Source: Victivallales bacterium | Lineage (GTDB): Bacteria > Verrucomicrobiota > Lentisphaeria > Oligosphaerales > Oligosphaeraceae | Assembly (NCBI GenBank): GCA_017543165.1 | Contig: JAFYGL010000085.1 | Span: 1 to 6,566, forward strand | DNA length: 6,566 nt | Direction: 5' to 3' | Shown: one piece after another, positions 6,478 through 6,566 of the stretch | Numbering within the stretch: position 1 is the stretch's first letter | Layout: each line of letters opens with the position of its first letter | The notes under the pieces: generated by a model | What the model was told of the DNA's origin: nothing | Seen by the model: only the letters and a program-made list of their open reading frames with translations | Databases searched by the model: none | Translations under genes and position numbers: made by a program

Positions 6478-6506
6478 CCCCAGGCGTCGCTTCGCTCCGC
6501 CTGGGG
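6478..6506. repeat. GC-rich hairpin with 9-bp arms
   Basis: ccccaggcg (6478-6486) pairs with cgcctgggg (6498-6506) around an 11-nt tcgcttcgctc loop. It sits between the two copies of the ggccccgctggggcc hairpin, so the three form one array-like block. Confidence 0.75.
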
Positions 6507-6517
6507 TTATTCAAATT

Positions 6518-6534
6518 GGGCCCCGCTGGGGCCC
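6518..6534. repeat. GC-rich hairpin, copy 2
   Basis: gggcccc (6518-6524) pairs with ggggccc (6528-6534) around a gct loop. Its core is identical to the hairpin at 6440-6456, 78 bp away. The spacer before it contains ttattcaaatt. Confidence 0.75.
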
Positions 6535-6566
6535 TCTCCGCGACAAAGCGTGGTTGTCATCAGGAA

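Larger units (their letters stand above)
6255..6566. other. Non-coding region upstream of moxR
   Basis: No credible gene is visible in these 312 bases. The moxR-proximal part (6255-6367) is AT-rich and probably holds the promoter. The distal part (6368-6534) is a chain of one long and three short inverted repeats. The last 32 bases (6535-6566) show no recognisable feature. The only longer open frame (6514-6332, minus strand) is composed largely of the hairpin sequences and has no homology I recognise. Confidence 0.7.

Noticed and set aside
6332..6514. 60-codon open frame on the minus strand upstream of moxR
   Set aside because: It is made largely of the hairpin repeats, shows no recognisable domain and has no clear ribosome binding site. 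It is probably open by chance because of GC-rich palindromes.

Overview
The window reads as a chromosomal piece of a Gram-negative-type bacterium. Every gene lies on the minus strand, so transcription runs from the right end to the left end. The core is a MoxR/Bat-type operon: a MoxR AAA+ ATPase (6254-5268), a DUF58 von Willebrand-like protein (5259-4390), a membrane-anchored BatD-like protein (2069-1071), a BatA-like VWA membrane protein (1074-28), and the first ten codons of another gene, probably a second VWA (BatB-like) protein, leaving the window at 31-1. Shine-Dalgarno sites are strong and genes are tightly overlapped (ATGA junctions). Bat operons of this layout occur in Bacteroidetes, Planctomycetes/Verrucomicrobia/Lentisphaerae, spirochaetes and others. 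I lean weakly towards the PVC group, but nothing here fixes the taxon.

The unexpected part is the gene between the DUF58 protein and the BatD-like protein. It is one continuous reading frame of about 713 codons that joins an amidohydrolase (residues about 1-460, with a metal-ligand set of the hydantoinase/dihydroorotase type) to a complete aspartate/glutamate racemase (residues about 484-715, with both catalytic cysteines). It is a metabolic, probably cytosolic, two-step enzyme, yet its stop codon overlaps the start of the BatD-like gene, so it is translationally tied to the second half of the Bat operon. A plausible but untested reading is hydrolysis of an N-substituted or cyclic amino-acid derivative, followed by racemisation of the released acidic amino acid.

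Region by region: 1-31, start of a further VWA-type gene; 28-1074, BatA-like; 1071-2069, BatD-like; 2066-4207, amidohydrolase-racemase fusion; 4208-4389, a non-coding gap carrying a perfect 29-bp inverted repeat built of 10-bp units plus a diverged direct copy; 4390-5259, DUF58; 5268-6254, MoxR; 6255-6566, non-coding, with a 23-bp-arm inverted repeat and three small GC-rich hairpins, plus whatever promoter drives moxR.

Working model: MoxR is a cytosolic chaperone-like ATPase acting with the DUF58 and VWA proteins. BatA displays its metal-binding VWA domain in the periplasm and BatD-like provides a periplasmic domain with a cytosolic tail. How the fusion enzyme relates to this machinery cannot be decided from sequence. 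It may be a passenger that landed together with the repeat-rich gap, or it may process a cell-envelope-derived D-amino-acid compound.
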